From contig NZ_QGTR01000002.1 in assembly GCF_003182275.1 (NCBI RefSeq), forward strand, positions 124,001 through 188,000: DNA of 64,000 nucleotides, given 5' to 3'. Below are positions 26,791 through 36,149 of this stretch, piece after piece. Position 1 is the first letter of the stretch. Each line of letters opens with the position of its first letter. A program made the position numbers and the translations under genes. Below the pieces are notes generated by a model. The model saw only the letters and a list, made by a program, of their open reading frames with translations, searched no databases and was not told where the DNA came from. This stretch comes from Hoeflea marina. GTDB taxonomy: Bacteria; Pseudomonadota; Alphaproteobacteria; Rhizobiales; Rhizobiaceae.

Positions 26791-26808
26791 ACATACAGAT
26801 CAGTATGT
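26791..26808. promoter_or_regulatory. TetR operator candidate
   Basis: ACATAC (26791-26796) and GTATGT (26803-26808) form a perfect inverted repeat around a 6-bp centre, 21 bp upstream of the regulator's GTG. Size and position are typical of an autoregulated TetR operator. Confidence 0.6.
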
Positions 26809-26958
26809 ATCTGCAATTTGAACTGTCAAGCGGTTCTCGCAAGCGGACATGATTTTTCTGCTTTCATTCGGCGCAACTCCATTTTCTGCCTTTTTGATAG
26901 GCAAACATCTCGCCTTTGATGGTGCGTTTGCCGCCATCGGCGAGGCTTGGCTCACGCG

Positions 26959-27906
26959 TCACAGGTCGAGGATGATCGTGCCCTTGCCGCGGGAGACGCA
27001 GGTCATCAGCCGGGTGGCGCGGTCGTCGGGGCCGAGGACGACGTCGCGGTGGACCACCTCGCCTTCGAGATAGCCGCATTCGCAGGCGCCGCAAACGCCG
27101 ATCTCGCACGAGGAGTCGGGCGCGATGCCGTTGTCGGCAAGCACCGACAGCAGGCTGCGCTCCGCCGGGACCTGGAGCCGGGCGCCGCTCGAGGCGATGA
27201 CGGCCTCGAAGGGCTCGGGACGGAAGTCCGCGTCCTCGAGCGCGGTAAAGCGTTCGGCGTGAAAGCGCTCCGCCGGCCAGCCGAGCGCAAGGGCGGCCTG
27301 CTCGACCGCGTCGGTCAGCCGCCGGGGGCCGCAGACATAGAGCCGGGCTCCGGTCGCGGCCCCCAGCACCGCGATCGGGTCGAGGCGCCGGTCGTCTGCG
27401 GACAGCCAGGTCGTCAGCTCCGCGCCGCAGACCGCCTCGAGGTCGGCCAGCAGCGGCGCGTGCGCCTGGTCGCGGGCGCAGTAGTGAAGCCGGAACGCCG
27501 TTCCCCGGCGCTTGAGCGTCCGGGCCATCGCCGCGATCGGCGTGACCCCGATGCCGCCGGCAATCAGCAGGTGCGGGCCGGCCTGCGGATCAAGCCGGAA
27601 GTGGTTGCGCGGCGCCGAGACGGGCAGCTCCGTTCCCGCTCGCAGATGCTCGTGCAGCCATGTCGAGCCGCCTCGACCCAAATGCTCGCGCTTGACGGCG
27701 ATCTGGTAGTGGCCGAGATCCTCCGGATCGCCGCAGAGCGAATACTGGCGAATGCCGCCGTGCGGAAGATGCACGTCGACATGCGCTCCGGCCGACCATG
27801 CCGGCAGGGAGGGGCGCCGCGGATGCTCGAGCCGCAGCCCCAGCACGTCGGGCGTCTCCGCACGCATGTCCGCCACGCGCAGCTTCATGACCAGCCGGTT
27901 GCCCAT
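26959..27906 (-). CDS. VanB/PDR-type flavin and 2Fe-2S oxidoreductase
   Basis: A 315-aa reductase of the phthalate-dioxygenase-reductase class. An N-terminal flavin-binding barrel (RQYSLCGDPED for flavin phosphate) is followed by a NAD-binding domain (AGGIGVTPIAAMART, LYVCGPRRL) and a C-terminal plant-type ferredoxin with four cysteines (CEIGVCGACECGY, then LMTCVSRGKG). Such proteins pass electrons from NAD(P)H to an oxygenase or other acceptor. No oxygenase gene is nearby; the gene starts 3 bp after a MOSC-domain gene, so it may donate electrons to that protein instead (inference). Confidence 0.87.
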   Translation of the reverse strand: MGNRLVMKLRVADMRAETPDVLGLRLEHPRRPSLPAWSAGAHVDVHLPHGGIRQYSLCGDPEDLGHYQIAVKREHLGRGGSTWLHEHLRAGTELPVSAPRNHFRLDPQAGPHLLIAGGIGVTPIAAMARTLKRRGTAFRLHYCARDQAHAPLLADLEAVCGAELTTWLSADDRRLDPIAVLGAATGARLYVCGPRRLTDAVEQAALALGWPAERFHAERFTALEDADFRPEPFEAVIASSGARLQVPAERSLLSVLADNGIAPDSSCEIGVCGACECGYLEGEVVHRDVVLGPDDRATRLMTCVSRGKGTIILDL

Positions 27907-27909
27907 CGT

Positions 27910-28476
27910 CTAGTCCAGCATCTCGATGATGTCCCCCGGGCGGATGATGCCGCCGCGCTCGATGCCGCAGTTGAGCCCGGAGCGGTTGTAGAGCGGCAGG
28001 AAGACCGGCAGGTCGAGCAGGGTCTCGAGATACTTGCACGGAAAGTTGAGCCGCCCGCCGCGCAGGATCACCTCGCCGACCCGGAAGCGCCGGCCGACCA
28101 GGTGGTTGAGCGGCACCCCCCTGACCGTGAGGTTGCGGCGATGGTCGATCGGGTCGAGCCGGATCGGCCCCGCCTGCAGCGGCGGATCGTTGCGCGCGAG
28201 CGCATCGAGCGCTTCCTGTTCGATGAGCGTGATCTCGCGCACGTCCGGCCGGGTCGAATAGGTTCCGCTCCCCAGAAAATAGCGGTCGCCCTCGATTCCG
28301 CGGCCGGGCACGCAGACCGCCTCGTCGAGCTCCTCCATCTCGTAGCTTGCCTGCGGGGCGATGTGGATATGCAGCAGCACGCCGGTCCAGTCCCGCGCGC
28401 CGCCCTCGGTCTTCATCGCCGCCTCGGCCGCCGGATGGCTGAAGGCTTCGGTCATGTCGGGTTTTTCATTCGCCAT
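27910..28476 (-). CDS. MOSC-domain protein (YiiM-like)
   Basis: A 188-aa MOSC-domain protein: RGIEGDRYFLGSGTYS and the conserved cysteine in NFPCKYLETL fit the molybdenum-cofactor-sulfurase C-terminal fold. YiiM/mARC-like MOSC proteins bind molybdenum cofactor through this Cys and reduce N-hydroxylated compounds with electrons from a flavin/2Fe-2S reductase. That partner is encoded 3 bp downstream. Upstream is a RidA-type gene; the whole group lies downstream of a TRAP importer and is probably cotranscribed with it. Confidence 0.83.
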   Translation of the reverse strand: MANEKPDMTEAFSHPAAEAAMKTEGGARDWTGVLLHIHIAPQASYEMEELDEAVCVPGRGIEGDRYFLGSGTYSTRPDVREITLIEQEALDALARNDPPLQAGPIRLDPIDHRRNLTVRGVPLNHLVGRRFRVGEVILRGGRLNFPCKYLETLLDLPVFLPLYNRSGLNCGIERGGIIRPGDIIEMLD

Positions 28477-28485
28477 GGTCGTCCC

Positions 28486-28869
28486 TCAGTTCACGCGCGC
28501 CGCGACGGCTTCGATTTCCACCAGCGCGTCCTTGGGAAGCCGCGCCACCTCGATGGCGGAGCGGGCGGGCGGGTCGGTCTCGAAGGCGGCGGCATAGACG
28601 GTGTTCATCGCGCCGAAATCATCCATGTTCTTGAGAAACACGGTGGTCTTCAGCACGCTCTGCATCGAGGCGCCGGCGGCTTCGAGCACGGTCCGGAGAT
28701 TGTCGAGTGACGCCCGGGTCTGGGCGGTGATGCCCTCGGCGAGGAGGCCGGTCGCCGGGTCGATCGGCAGCTGGCCGGATACGAAGACCAGATCCTTGTA
28801 GGCGATGGCCGGCGACAGCGGCACATTCGGCACGGTGACGCTCGGTGGCGCGATGACGGTCTTTAGCAT
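28486..28869 (-). CDS. RidA family reactive enamine/imine deaminase
   Basis: A 127-aa protein of the RidA/YjgF/UK114 family: VFVSGQLPIDPATG near residue 29 and PARSAIEVARLPKDALVEIEAVA at the C-terminus, including the conserved Arg that binds the substrate carboxylate. These trimeric proteins hydrolyse enamine/imine intermediates. Position between the TRAP permease and MOSC genes suggests removal of a reactive nitrogenous intermediate of the imported compound. Confidence 0.88.
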   Translation of the reverse strand: MLKTVIAPPSVTVPNVPLSPAIAYKDLVFVSGQLPIDPATGLLAEGITAQTRASLDNLRTVLEAAGASMQSVLKTTVFLKNMDDFGAMNTVYAAAFETDPPARSAIEVARLPKDALVEIEAVAARVN

Positions 28870-28917
28870 GGAAGGCAGTCCTTTCAGGGTTGGTTCGAGA
28901 GGGGAATTCGGTGATCC

Positions 28918-30282
28918 TCAGTAGCCCAGGTAACCCGGCAGCCAGAGCACCACGGCAGGAAAGACCAGGCACAGCACCAGTCCCGCCAGTTGCAGCAGCG
29001 TGAATGGAATGACGCCGCGATAGATGTCGCCGAGGGACAGGTAGCCCTGTCCCGCCTGGCGAAGGTAGAACAGCGCCGGGCCGAAGGGCGGCGTGAGGTA
29101 GGATGTCTGCAGGTTGACCGCGACGCCGATGGCGAACCACAGCAGGATCTTCTCGGTCGGAACGGCATCGCCGAAGTCGAGCGCCATCACGATGGGTCGG
29201 AACACCGGCAGGATGATCAGCGTGATTTCCAGCCAGTCGAAGAAGAATCCGAGCAGGAAGATGATCACCATCAGCAGCGTGAGCAGCATCCAGTCGTGCA
29301 GGTCGAGCAGGTCGATCAGATGGATGATGGCGTCGTCGCCGCCCAGCTCGCGGAAGACGTAGGAAAACAGCGTCGCCCCGCAGAAGATGCCGAAGATCAT
29401 GGCATTGGTCAGCGCCGTGCCGCGGACGACCTCCCTGAGCAGCGGCAGGCTGAAGGTCCGGTTGAAGACGGCCAGCAGCGTTGCGCCGAAGGCGCCGACG
29501 CCGGCGGCCTCGGTGGGGGTGGCAAAGCCGCCGATGATCGAGCCGAGCACGAAGACCACCAGCACCGTGGGCGGCAGGAAGCCGCGCAGCAGCAGGCCGG
29601 CGAAGCTGTCGCCGGTGTCCGTGTCGCCGTCTTCGTATTTCGGCATGCGCTGCGGGCTGATGATCGCCACGACGACGATGTAGACGATGTACAATCCCGA
29701 CAGGAGAAGACCCGGGATGACCGCGCCGGCGAAAAGATCTCCCACCGGAATGGCCAGCAGGTCGCCCATGATGACCAGCATGATCGAGGGCGGGATGAGG
29801 ATGCCGAGCGTTCCGGAGGCGGAGATCACCCCGGCGGCGATTCTCCTGTCATAGCCGCGGTCCATCATCACCGGAAGCGACAGCAGCGCCAGCATGACAA
29901 CCGAAGCGCCGACGATGCCGGTGGTCGCCGCCATGATCGTGCCCATGATGATCACCGACAGGGCCAGTCCGCCCGGAACGCGGCGCAGCAGCAGCGACAG
30001 GATTTCCAGCAGGTGGCGGGCGACGCCGCTTTTCTCGAGCATGATCCCCATGAAGATGAACATGGGAATGGCGACAAGGACGAGGTTTTCGGCGATCGAC
30101 CCCCAGATGCGGCTGACGATCAGGAACAGCTGCATGGGATGGAACATGTCGAGCATCCCGCCCAGCAGCGCGAAGATCAGCCCTACGCCGGCAAGGCAGA
30201 ACGCCACCGGGAAGCCCGAAAACAGGATGAAGACCAGCAGAGCCAGCATCGTCAGAGGCAGGACCGTGTCGAAAGTGCTCAT
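28918..30282 (-). CDS. TRAP transporter large permease subunit (DctM)
   Basis: A 454-aa membrane protein with 12 or so segments and DctM motifs such as GIMLEKSGVARHLLE, TTGIVGASVVMLALLSLP and STLGILIPPSIMLV-like ASGTLGILIPPS. It couples solute import to sodium. Its ATG overlaps the stop of the small-subunit gene (ATGA). Confidence 0.9.
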   Translation of the reverse strand: MSTFDTVLPLTMLALLVFILFSGFPVAFCLAGVGLIFALLGGMLDMFHPMQLFLIVSRIWGSIAENLVLVAIPMFIFMGIMLEKSGVARHLLEILSLLLRRVPGGLALSVIIMGTIMAATTGIVGASVVMLALLSLPVMMDRGYDRRIAAGVISASGTLGILIPPSIMLVIMGDLLAIPVGDLFAGAVIPGLLLSGLYIVYIVVVAIISPQRMPKYEDGDTDTGDSFAGLLLRGFLPPTVLVVFVLGSIIGGFATPTEAAGVGAFGATLLAVFNRTFSLPLLREVVRGTALTNAMIFGIFCGATLFSYVFRELGGDDAIIHLIDLLDLHDWMLLTLLMVIIFLLGFFFDWLEITLIILPVFRPIVMALDFGDAVPTEKILLWFAIGVAVNLQTSYLTPPFGPALFYLRQAGQGYLSLGDIYRGVIPFTLLQLAGLVLCLVFPAVVLWLPGYLGY

Positions 30283-30830
30283 AGTCCTGTCTCCTGGTGG
30301 CGGACATGCGGATCATCGGGATGCTTGCCGCCGAGCAGCACGGCGATGGAGTCGGCAATGGCGCCGATGGCCGCCGCAAGCAGGGTGGCAAAGCCGGCAA
30401 GCAGCATGGACTTGATGATCCAGCGGTGCGGCAGTCCGGTCTGGGAGGCCGATCCCTCGTCAAGCAGGAAGGAGCGCTCGACGAAGTTGTAGCCGTAGTG
30501 GAGCACGATGACGCAGAACGGGACGAGAAACAGCGCCGCGCCGACAATCTCGATCACGGCGGCGAGCTTCGGCCCGAAGCGTGCCTGCAGCACGTCGATG
30601 CGGACATGCTCGCCCTCGACATAGGCGTATCCGAGCGACAGCAGAAACAGAGCGGCATGGAAATGCCACTCCAGATCTTGGAGTTTCGTCGAGCCAAGCA
30701 CGATGAAACGGCGGCTGACCACATCGATGACGACGGTCAGGACAAGCAGCACGACGAGCCATGCTGCCGCCTGACCGATGGAACGAGCGACCGCCTTGAA
30801 GAACCGGGCAGAAGCGAGAAGAGTGATCAT
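30279..30830 (-). CDS. TRAP transporter small permease subunit (DctQ)
   Basis: A 183-aa protein with four predicted membrane helices and the DctQ features LVVLLVLTVVIDVVSRRF and LEWHFHAALFLLSLGYAYVEGEHV. It is the scaffold partner of the large subunit. It starts 4 bp after the binding-protein gene stop and overlaps the DctM gene by 4 bp. Confidence 0.88.
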   Translation of the reverse strand: MITLLASARFFKAVARSIGQAAAWLVVLLVLTVVIDVVSRRFIVLGSTKLQDLEWHFHAALFLLSLGYAYVEGEHVRIDVLQARFGPKLAAVIEIVGAALFLVPFCVIVLHYGYNFVERSFLLDEGSASQTGLPHRWIIKSMLLAGFATLLAAAIGAIADSIAVLLGGKHPDDPHVRHQETGL

Positions 30831-30834
30831 CAGC

Positions 30835-31887
30835 CTACTTCAGGTAGCCGAGTTCGCGCCAGGTCGCATATTCGGACCTGAATTCCGAGAAGCTCGCATA
30901 GGCGCGCGCGAAGTCGGGATCGGCGGCCGATTGTTCGGCGAACACCTCGTCGACCGCGCCATGCAGCTTTTCGAGATCCTCGTCGGACCAGCGGTGCAGT
31001 TCGACGCCCTTTTCCTGCAGTTCCTTGAGGGCGGGGACCTGGATCGCCTCTCCCTCGGCAATGCCGTAGCGGACATTGTCGCCGCAGACGGCTTCGATCT
31101 GGGCCTGCTGGGTTTCGGTGAGCGCGTCCCATTTCTCCTTGTTGATCATCAGGTCGAAGAAGGTCGACTGCTGATGCCAGCCGGGAAAATAGTAATGCTT
31201 GGCGATCTGCCAGAAGCCCATCTTCAGGTCGATTGCCGGCTGGACGAATTCGAGGCCATCGATGACGCCGCGGTCGAGCGCGGGATAGACGTCGGGAGCT
31301 GCCAGAAGCTGTGCCGAGACGCCGAATTTCTCCAGCGCCTTGGCGCCGAGGCCGAAGAAGCGCAGCTTCAGTCCGGCAAGATCGTCGACGCTGCTGATTT
31401 CCTTGCGGAACCAGCCCGATCCTTCCGGCGCCAGCATGCCGCACATCACCGAATGAATGCCGTGGCGGGCGTAGATCTCGTCGAAAATCTCCTTCCCGCC
31501 GCCGAAATAGAACCAGGCCATGTATTCCGGCGACGGCGGGCCGAAGGGGAGGGCGCCGAAGACCTGCAGCGCCGGCACCTTGCCGCCCCAGAAGCCGGGC
31601 GTGGAGAAGGCGGCGTCGATGGCACCCACCGAGACGGCGTCGAAGGCTTCGAGCGGCGGCACCAGCGCATTCGGTTCGTAGAAGCGTATTTCCAGGCTGC
31701 CGCCGGAGACCTTGGCGATCTGCTCCTCGATGCGTTTGCCCAGCGTGCCCAATTGCGGCAGCGAGCTGGAGAAGGTGCCAGCCATCTTCCACTTCACGGT
31801 CGGTTCGTCGGCGGAGGCCGAAGACAGCGAGGCGATGGTTGCCAGGAGCGCGGCGGTGGAGACGCGCAGGATGTTGACCAGTTTCAT
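30835..31887 (-). CDS. TRAP transporter solute-binding protein (DctP)
   Basis: A 350-aa periplasmic protein; ATG 31887 follows AAGGGA and opens a signal peptide (LRVSTAALLATIASLSSASA). The DctP-fold signature GLKLRFFGLGAKALEKFGVS contains the Arg that usually grips the substrate carboxylate. SxxPxYMAWFYFGGG and TFFDLMINKEKW suggest the subgroup that takes bulky or 2-oxo organic acids, but the ligand is unassigned. First gene of the operon TRAP binding protein, small and large permease, RidA, MOSC, reductase. Confidence 0.88.
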   Translation of the reverse strand: MKLVNILRVSTAALLATIASLSSASADEPTVKWKMAGTFSSSLPQLGTLGKRIEEQIAKVSGGSLEIRFYEPNALVPPLEAFDAVSVGAIDAAFSTPGFWGGKVPALQVFGALPFGPPSPEYMAWFYFGGGKEIFDEIYARHGIHSVMCGMLAPEGSGWFRKEISSVDDLAGLKLRFFGLGAKALEKFGVSAQLLAAPDVYPALDRGVIDGLEFVQPAIDLKMGFWQIAKHYYFPGWHQQSTFFDLMINKEKWDALTETQQAQIEAVCGDNVRYGIAEGEAIQVPALKELQEKGVELHRWSDEDLEKLHGAVDEVFAEQSAADPDFARAYASFSEFRSEYATWRELGYLK

Positions 31888-31924
31888 GAAGCCGTTCCCT
31901 TGTGTTGTTTGCTTGGTTTTTAGA

Positions 31925-31953
31925 CAACGTTGCCCAAAAGACAATCAATTGTC
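31925..31953. promoter_or_regulatory. Palindromes between the TRAP operon and the XRE-cupin regulator
   Basis: Two palindromes lie in the divergent interval: CAACGTTG (31925-31932) and GACAATCAATTGTC (31940-31953), with a further GACAATTG at 31979-31986. They lie 38-100 bp upstream of the TRAP binding-protein start and are candidate operators for the divergent XRE-cupin protein. Confidence 0.5.
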
Positions 31954-32182
31954 ATCCGCCATGGGCCTTTGAACGGGTGACAATTGAAGCCATGCAAGGG
32001 CTGTGCCAGAACGGCGCGACTTCAGCCGATGGACGAATCGGCACTCGTTGCCTATAAGGCATCATGCAACGGCGGCATCGCATGTGGCGCACGGTGCCGA
32101 TGTGAGCCCGCGGCGGGTGCATCCGCAGGGCCGGACTGAACGAAAGTGCCGCGCGCTGGCGCAGCGGAGGAGAACGCAGACG

Positions 32183-32764
32183 ATGGCGCAACGCGAACCT
32201 GCCCATAAGCTGAACCTGCCCACGGGCGTGAGTCTGGGGCGGGCCATCCGCGGCCTGCGCATGGAAAAGGCGCTGTCGCTGTCCCAGCTGGCGCTGGCGG
32301 CGTCGATCGACAAGGGCTACCTGTCCCGGGTCGAGCGCGGCCTGAAGGTGCCTTCGGTGGCGATCATCCTGCGGATCTCGACGGTTCTCGAAGTCTCCGC
32401 GGCGCAGCTGTTCGGGGCGGCGGAAAACCACGAGCTGCTGTTCGTCACCCGCGCCGACGATCGCGGCGACCTGGTCGCCGAGGACCGCAACTATCACATG
32501 CGGCTGCTCACGCAGAGCGACGGCAGTTCCGGGCTCGAAGTCTTCCTGATGATCCCCCCCAGCGAATTGCGCGATGAGCCCGAGGCGGAGCATCGCGGCG
32601 AGGAACTGCTCTTTGTGCTCGAGGGCCAGGTGGAGATCAGCTTTCCCGACGACAATCTGGTGCTCAACAAGGGAGACTCGGTCCAGTTCCCCGGACCGCT
32701 CCGCCACCAGGTCAGGCGGCTCGTCGAGAACAGCTGCGTGCTCATCGCCGTGAGCGGCCCCTGA
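32183..32764 (+). CDS. XRE-family regulator with C-terminal cupin domain
   Basis: A 193-aa protein starting at ATG 32183 behind GGAGGAGAA. An N-terminal XRE helix-turn-helix (SLSQLALAASIDKGYLSRVER, here LSQLALAASIDKGYLSR) is joined to a cupin domain (EHRGEELLFVLEGQVEI, KGDSVQFPGPLRHQV) that senses a small molecule. Members of this family usually repress a neighbouring transport or catabolic operon. It is divergent from the TRAP/RidA/MOSC operon. Its stop codon lies at the edge of a RIME-like repeat. Confidence 0.87.
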   Translation: MAQREPAHKLNLPTGVSLGRAIRGLRMEKALSLSQLALAASIDKGYLSRVERGLKVPSVAIILRISTVLEVSAAQLFGAAENHELLFVTRADDRGDLVAEDRNYHMRLLTQSDGSSGLEVFLMIPPSELRDEPEAEHRGEELLFVLEGQVEISFPDDNLVLNKGDSVQFPGPLRHQVRRLVENSCVLIAVSGP

Positions 32765-32866
32765 TGCATGTCGCCCGAAAGTGTGCAGCGGTTTCGGGGT
32801 CACGACATGCATAATTAAAAACAGCTAAAGCACATCGCGTGAATCCGAATTCCCGCGATGTGCTTA
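32763..32866 (+). repeat. RIME-like intergenic palindromic element, copy 1
   Basis: About 104 bp beginning GATGCATGTCGCCCGAAAG and ending in a perfect 12-bp stem (AAGCACATCGCG at 32828-32839 with CGCGATGTGCTT at 32854-32865, 14-nt loop). A second, inverted copy lies at 39995-40094. Layout, length and core sequence resemble rhizobial RIME elements. It overlaps the stop codon of the XRE-cupin gene. Confidence 0.75.
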
Positions 32867-33010
32867 GGGCTTCCCGGGAAGCGAACCCTGTCTCGTCTCA
32901 GCAGCGCTGTGGCGATGCCTCCCGCGGAAGCGGAATACCGGACCATGCCGCAAGCCATGGGCATGCGGTGCGGCCACCGGTCCTGACGGCAGCGGCGCTC
33001 ACCTGTCCGG

Positions 33011-36000
33011 TCAGATCGCGGCTTGGGTTTCGGCCGCTTCCGGCTTTGCCCTGCGCCGCCGCGTGACCAGCACGAAGAACAGCGGCACGAACAGGACGCC
33101 GAGAATGGTGCCCGAGATCGTCCCGCCGAGCACGCTGGTGCCGATGGCGTTGCGACCGCCTGAGCCGGCGCCGGTGCTGATGACCAGCGGCAGCACGCCG
33201 AGGGAAAAAGCCATCGAGGTCATGATGATCGGGCGGAAGCGCTGCCGCGCCGCCTCGCGGACCGCCTCGAACAGGGGTTCCCCGGCCTCGAAACGGTCGC
33301 GCGCGAACTCCACGATCAGGATGGCGTTCTTGCCGGTGAGCCCGACCACGGTGAGCAGGCCCACCTGGAAGAACACGCCGTTCTGGTAGCCGCCGAACAG
33401 CGTCCACAGCAGCGCGCCGAGAATGCCGACCGGCATGGCGAGCATGACGGCGAAGGGAATCGACCAGCTTTCGTAGAGAGCCGCCAGGCAGAGGAACACC
33501 GCCGCAAGCGACAGAGCGTAGAGCAGCGGCGCCTGATTGCCCGATTCGCGCTCTTCCAGCGACAGGCCGGTCCACGACACCCCGTAGCCGGGCAACTGGG
33601 ACGCCAGCTGCTCGATTTCCGTCATCGCCTCGCCGGTGGTGACACCCGCCGCCGGCGTTCCCTGGACCTGCATGGCATTGACCGCGTTGTAGCGGTTGAG
33701 GCCCTGCGGGCCGAAGGCCCAGTTGCCTTCGGCGAAGTTGGCGAAGGGGACCAGTCCGCCGCTGGAGTTGCGCACCTTCCATTTCGAGATGTCGGAGGGC
33801 AGGGAGCGGGAATCGGGCTCGCCCTGGATGTAGACGCGCTTGATGCGGTCGCGATCGATGAAGTCGTTCACGTAGGTGCCGGCCCAGGCAACCTGCAGCA
33901 GCTGGGCTACATCGGTGGCGGCGACGCCCATCGCGCCGGCGGCGCGCCAGTCGATGTCGAGATGATACTGGGCGGCATCCTCGAGGCCGGAGGGGCGGGC
34001 CGAGCCGATCAGCGGACTCTGTGCCGCCATGCCGAGCAGCTGGTTTCGCGCCGCCAGCAGCTCCTCGTGCGACTGGCCGTTGCGGGCCTCGAGGTAGAAG
34101 TCGAAACCGCTCATGATGCCGAGTTCGGGAACCGACGGCGGCACGATCGGGAAGGCCATGGCGTCCCTGATGCCCATGAAGGCGGGAAAGGCGCGGCCGG
34201 CGATCGCCTGGGCGCTCTGGCCCGGAGACTGGCGCTCCGACCAGTCCTTGAGCCGCACGAAGGCGAAGCCCATGTTCTGGCCCTGGCCGGAGAAGGAGAA
34301 TCCGACCACGCCGAAGACCGATTCCACGTTGTCCTTTTCGTTGACCATGAAGTGGTCCTCGACCTGCTTGAGGACCTTCTGCGTGCGCTCGGCGGTGGCG
34401 CCGGTGGGCGCCTGGATGAGGGCGAGCAGGATGCCCTGGTCTTCATCGGGCAGGAAGGCGGTCGGCGTCTGGACAAAGCTCCACACCATCAGGCCCACCA
34501 GCGCCAGGTAGAGGACGCCGACACGGAAGGGACGGCGAACGATCCAGCCGACGCTGCTGCCGTAGCCGCCGCTGAGGCGGTCGAAGCCGCGGTTGAACCA
34601 GCCGGCCGGGCCCCGCCTGGCGTGATGGCCCGCCTTTGACGTCAGCAGCGTGGCGCAGAGCGCCGGCGTCAGCGTCAGCGCGACGAGGACGGAGAGCCCC
34701 ATCGCCGAGACGATGGTGATCGAGAACTGCTGGTAGATGACGCCGGTCGAGCCGCCGAAGAAGGCCATCGGCACGAACACCGCCGACAGCACCAGGGCGA
34801 TGCCGATCAGGGCGCCGGTGATCTGGTCCATGGACTTGCGCGTGGCCTCGAGCGGACTGAGCCCCTCTTCCTCCATGATCCGCTCGACATTTTCCACCAC
34901 CACGATGGCGTCGTCGACCAGCAGCCCGATGGCGAGCACCATGGCGAGCATGGTCAGCGTGTTGATGGAGAAACCCGCCGCGGCGAGAATCCCGAACGTG
35001 CCCAGCAGAACCACCGGAACGGCGAGCGTCGGAATCAGCGTCGCACGGAAATTCTGCAGGAAGACCAGCATGACGAGGAAGACGAGCGCGATGGCTTCTG
35101 CGAGCGTCTTGACCACTTCCTCGATCGAGATTTCCACGAAGGGCGTGGTGTCGTAGGGCACGACGTAGGACACGCCGTCCGGAAAGAAGGCCGATGCCTC
35201 CTCGATCTTCGCCTTGACCAGCTCGGCCGTGTCGATCGCATTGGCGCCCGTCGCCAGACGGATGGCCATGCCGGTGGACGGCTTGCCGTCGTAGCGTGCG
35301 ATGGTGGAATAGTCCTGCGCGCCGATCTCGACGCGTGCGACGTCCTTGAGCAGGACAAGCCCGCCGTCGGTGGCGGCGCGGACGACGATGCCCTCGAAGT
35401 CCTCCGGTGTCGTCAGCAGCGATTGCGCGGTGATGGTGGCGTTGAGCTGCTGCCCCTCGACCGACGGCAGGGTGCCGAAGGCGCCGGCGGAAATCTGCGC
35501 GTTCTCGGCCGACACGGCGCTCACCACATCGGCCGGCGCCAGGCCGAAGGCGGCAAGCTTGACCGGGTCGAGCCAGATGCGCATGGCGTATTTGGCGCCG
35601 AACACCTGCACCTCGCCCACGCCTTCCAGACGGCTGAATTCATCGACCAGATTGGTGTTGAGATAGTCGGACAGGTCGGTCTGGTCGAGCGCGCCGTCGT
35701 CGGAAATCAGCGCGATGACCATCAGGAAACTGGCCGACGATTTCTGCACCGTCACGCCCTGGCGCTGAACCGTTTCCGGCAGCAGCGAGGTTGCCTGCGA
35801 CAGCTTGTTCTGCACCTGGACCTGGGCGATGTCCGGATCCGTCCCTGTCTCGAAGGTAAGCGTGATGGACGCCGTGCCCGCCGATGTCGAGCTCGACGAG
35901 AAGTAGCGCAAGCCGTCAAGCCCGGTCAGCCGCTGCTCGATGACCTGCGTCACCGTGTTGGCGATGGTCTGGGCCGAGGCGCCCGGGTAGCTCGCCGAGA

Positions 36001-36133
36001 TCGAGATCGTCGGCGGTGCGATCTGCGGGTACTGGGCGATCGGCAGTGTCATGATGGACAGCACGCCGGCGCCCATGATGATGATCGCGATCACCCATGC
36101 GAAGATCGGCCTGTCGATAAAAAAGCGTGCCAT
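33011..36133 (-). CDS. RND multidrug efflux pump inner-membrane subunit (HAE1 family)
   Basis: A 1,040-aa pump of the AcrB type; ATG 36133 has GGAG seven bases upstream. It begins [17 protein letters not shown]. The proton-relay pair DD is in [18 protein letters not shown] and the partner Lys in [16 protein letters not shown]. Two large periplasmic loops and 12 transmembrane helices are evident. It extrudes hydrophobic drugs or toxicants using the proton gradient, with the adaptor encoded 16 bp upstream. No outer-membrane TolC-like gene is adjacent, so it must borrow one. Confidence 0.93.
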   Translation of the reverse strand: MARFFIDRPIFAWVIAIIIMGAGVLSIMTLPIAQYPQIAPPTISISASYPGASAQTIANTVTQVIEQRLTGLDGLRYFSSSSTSAGTASITLTFETGTDPDIAQVQVQNKLSQATSLLPETVQRQGVTVQKSSASFLMVIALISDDGALDQTDLSDYLNTNLVDEFSRLEGVGEVQVFGAKYAMRIWLDPVKLAAFGLAPADVVSAVSAENAQISAGAFGTLPSVEGQQLNATITAQSLLTTPEDFEGIVVRAATDGGLVLLKDVARVEIGAQDYSTIARYDGKPSTGMAIRLATGANAIDTAELVKAKIEEASAFFPDGVSYVVPYDTTPFVEISIEEVVKTLAEAIALVFLVMLVFLQNFRATLIPTLAVPVVLLGTFGILAAAGFSINTLTMLAMVLAIGLLVDDAIVVVENVERIMEEEGLSPLEATRKSMDQITGALIGIALVLSAVFVPMAFFGGSTGVIYQQFSITIVSAMGLSVLVALTLTPALCATLLTSKAGHHARRGPAGWFNRGFDRLSGGYGSSVGWIVRRPFRVGVLYLALVGLMVWSFVQTPTAFLPDEDQGILLALIQAPTGATAERTQKVLKQVEDHFMVNEKDNVESVFGVVGFSFSGQGQNMGFAFVRLKDWSERQSPGQSAQAIAGRAFPAFMGIRDAMAFPIVPPSVPELGIMSGFDFYLEARNGQSHEELLAARNQLLGMAAQSPLIGSARPSGLEDAAQYHLDIDWRAAGAMGVAATDVAQLLQVAWAGTYVNDFIDRDRIKRVYIQGEPDSRSLPSDISKWKVRNSSGGLVPFANFAEGNWAFGPQGLNRYNAVNAMQVQGTPAAGVTTGEAMTEIEQLASQLPGYGVSWTGLSLEERESGNQAPLLYALSLAAVFLCLAALYESWSIPFAVMLAMPVGILGALLWTLFGGYQNGVFFQVGLLTVVGLTGKNAILIVEFARDRFEAGEPLFEAVREAARQRFRPIIMTSMAFSLGVLPLVISTGAGSGGRNAIGTSVLGGTISGTILGVLFVPLFFVLVTRRRRAKPEAAETQAAI

Positions 36134-36149
36134 CTCAATCTCCGCGGGG

